Shown piece after piece: positions 63,308 to 64,000 of a stretch of 64,000 nt of DNA. The notes under the pieces were generated by a model. That model had not been told where the DNA came from. It ran no database searches and saw only the letters and a program-made list of their open reading frames with translations. The DNA lies in assembly GCF_958299795.1 (NCBI RefSeq), contig NC_133208.1:4668415-4732414 (forward strand), in the 5' to 3' direction. The stretch's first letter is position 1. Each line of letters starts with the position of its first letter. This DNA comes from Porites lutea (lineage: Eukaryota; Cnidaria; Anthozoa; Scleractinia; Poritidae). A program made the position numbers and the translations under genes.

Positions 63308-64000
63308 GTGTTTTTGTTGTTTTATTTTGCGCCTGTTCTCGTTTTGTAACGGTAATTATTAGAATTTATTACAACTCATGATAAATACGCTAGGTACGTC
63401 TAGAAATACGCCTAGTAAGCTACTTGTATATAGAAAAGTGGGAAAGACGAGGGCTAGAACAAGTATTATAGATACCCACGTTTGTGGCAGAAACATTTAC
63501 TGCAGATGAGTCTAGTATTGCTCTGCAGGGGCACTAAAGGTAGGCAATCGCCTCTACGATAATTTGACCAACAGTTTCTCGTAACCAAGTACAGCGGTCT
63601 ACTTTTTTGCGGTCAAATGTCTTACCAGAAGGCAATTTATCTGTTAAGGTGACTCGACCCAGTTTTTTTTGGGGGGTACCATCCTTCTTTGAAGCTCTCT
63701 GGTATCCCCACCTTTACTTTTATCGTAAGTCTAACACATAGAATGGATAACATATAGATCAATCTACAATATAACATAAAATTTTTGGCGATCGGAGTAA
63801 ATGTCACGTGGTTATAATGCTTCGCCCCTTTGAGGTCTGAGTCGAAAATCTGCTGTTGCCGGCATTTTTTCGTGAAAATCTCTCGGCTACACATAGTGCG
63901 CATTAGTGCCTTACGCTGAACAGAGTTTCACCAAAATCGCAAAGACCCAATTCGAGAAATTCAGCGGTTTCCAAATTTAGGTCATAATTTATGCGAAAAT
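63308..64000. other. Non-coding right edge
   Basis: No exon is supported. A short run of T and G (TTTTTTTTGGGGGGTACC) near 63.66 kb and TATAGATCAATCTACAATAT are visible. The minus-strand frame at 63637-63903 has no family resemblance I recognise. Confidence 0.4.

Overview
The window looks like nuclear DNA of an anthozoan cnidarian, most likely a stony coral. It is AT-rich, its genes are intron-rich with GT-AG introns, and it is crowded with short non-autonomous DNA elements, tRNA-derived SINEs, poly-G runs and a dispersed GAATCCGG-rich repeat of a kind I associate with coral genomes. The taxon is an inference; no species marker is present.

The backbone is a tandem array, all on the minus strand, of small multi-exon genes for four-pass membrane proteins that most resemble the CD20/MS4A superfamily. 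I can place seven loci with most or all exons (here G1 to G7), the first exon of another (G0) whose remainder lies beyond the left edge, a 5'-truncated relic (G3b) and a further duplicated block that has lost its coding exons. The architecture is constant: exon 1 carries the start and TM1 and ends in a Gly-Ile-Trp-like motif; exon 2 (69 or 72 nt) carries the TM2 core and a basic loop; exon 3 carries TM3, a variable loop and TM4; exon 4 is a Pro/Gln/Ser-rich cytoplasmic tail; exon 5, where found, is a micro-exon coding only five residues. All introns I could place are phase 0. G4, G5 and G6 end in the same micro-exon peptide, NQVDV, a possible PDZ ligand; G7 has PPAY and PPPPY motifs in its tail.

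Layout: 1-3.3 kb G0 exon and a relic duplicated block with an inserted element; 3.3-11.4 kb mostly repeats; G1 (subfamily B) 11.5-16.3 kb; G2 17.0-20.5 kb; G3 22.1-25.2 kb; repeats 25.7-27.6 kb; G4 27.8-32.8 kb; relic block with G3b 33.3-36.5 kb; G5 37.5-42.0 kb; G6 43.3-49.5 kb, whose first intron holds a DNA element interrupted by two others; a recent partial copy of a neighbouring gene at 49.9 kb; G7 53.6-57.8 kb; then, head-to-head with G7, a plus-strand three-exon gene (58.9-63.2 kb) for a complete DUF229-type alkaline-phosphatase/sulfatase-fold protein.

The array looks like an actively diversifying membrane-protein cluster: the membrane core is conserved, while the TM3-TM4 loop and the cytoplasmic tail differ between copies. 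A bZIP-like motif (TGCGTCAT or close) sits 27-51 bp upstream of the start codon in all six subfamily-A genes with a first exon, suggesting shared control. I saw no ribosomal RNA, functional tRNA, CRISPR array or endogenous virus.
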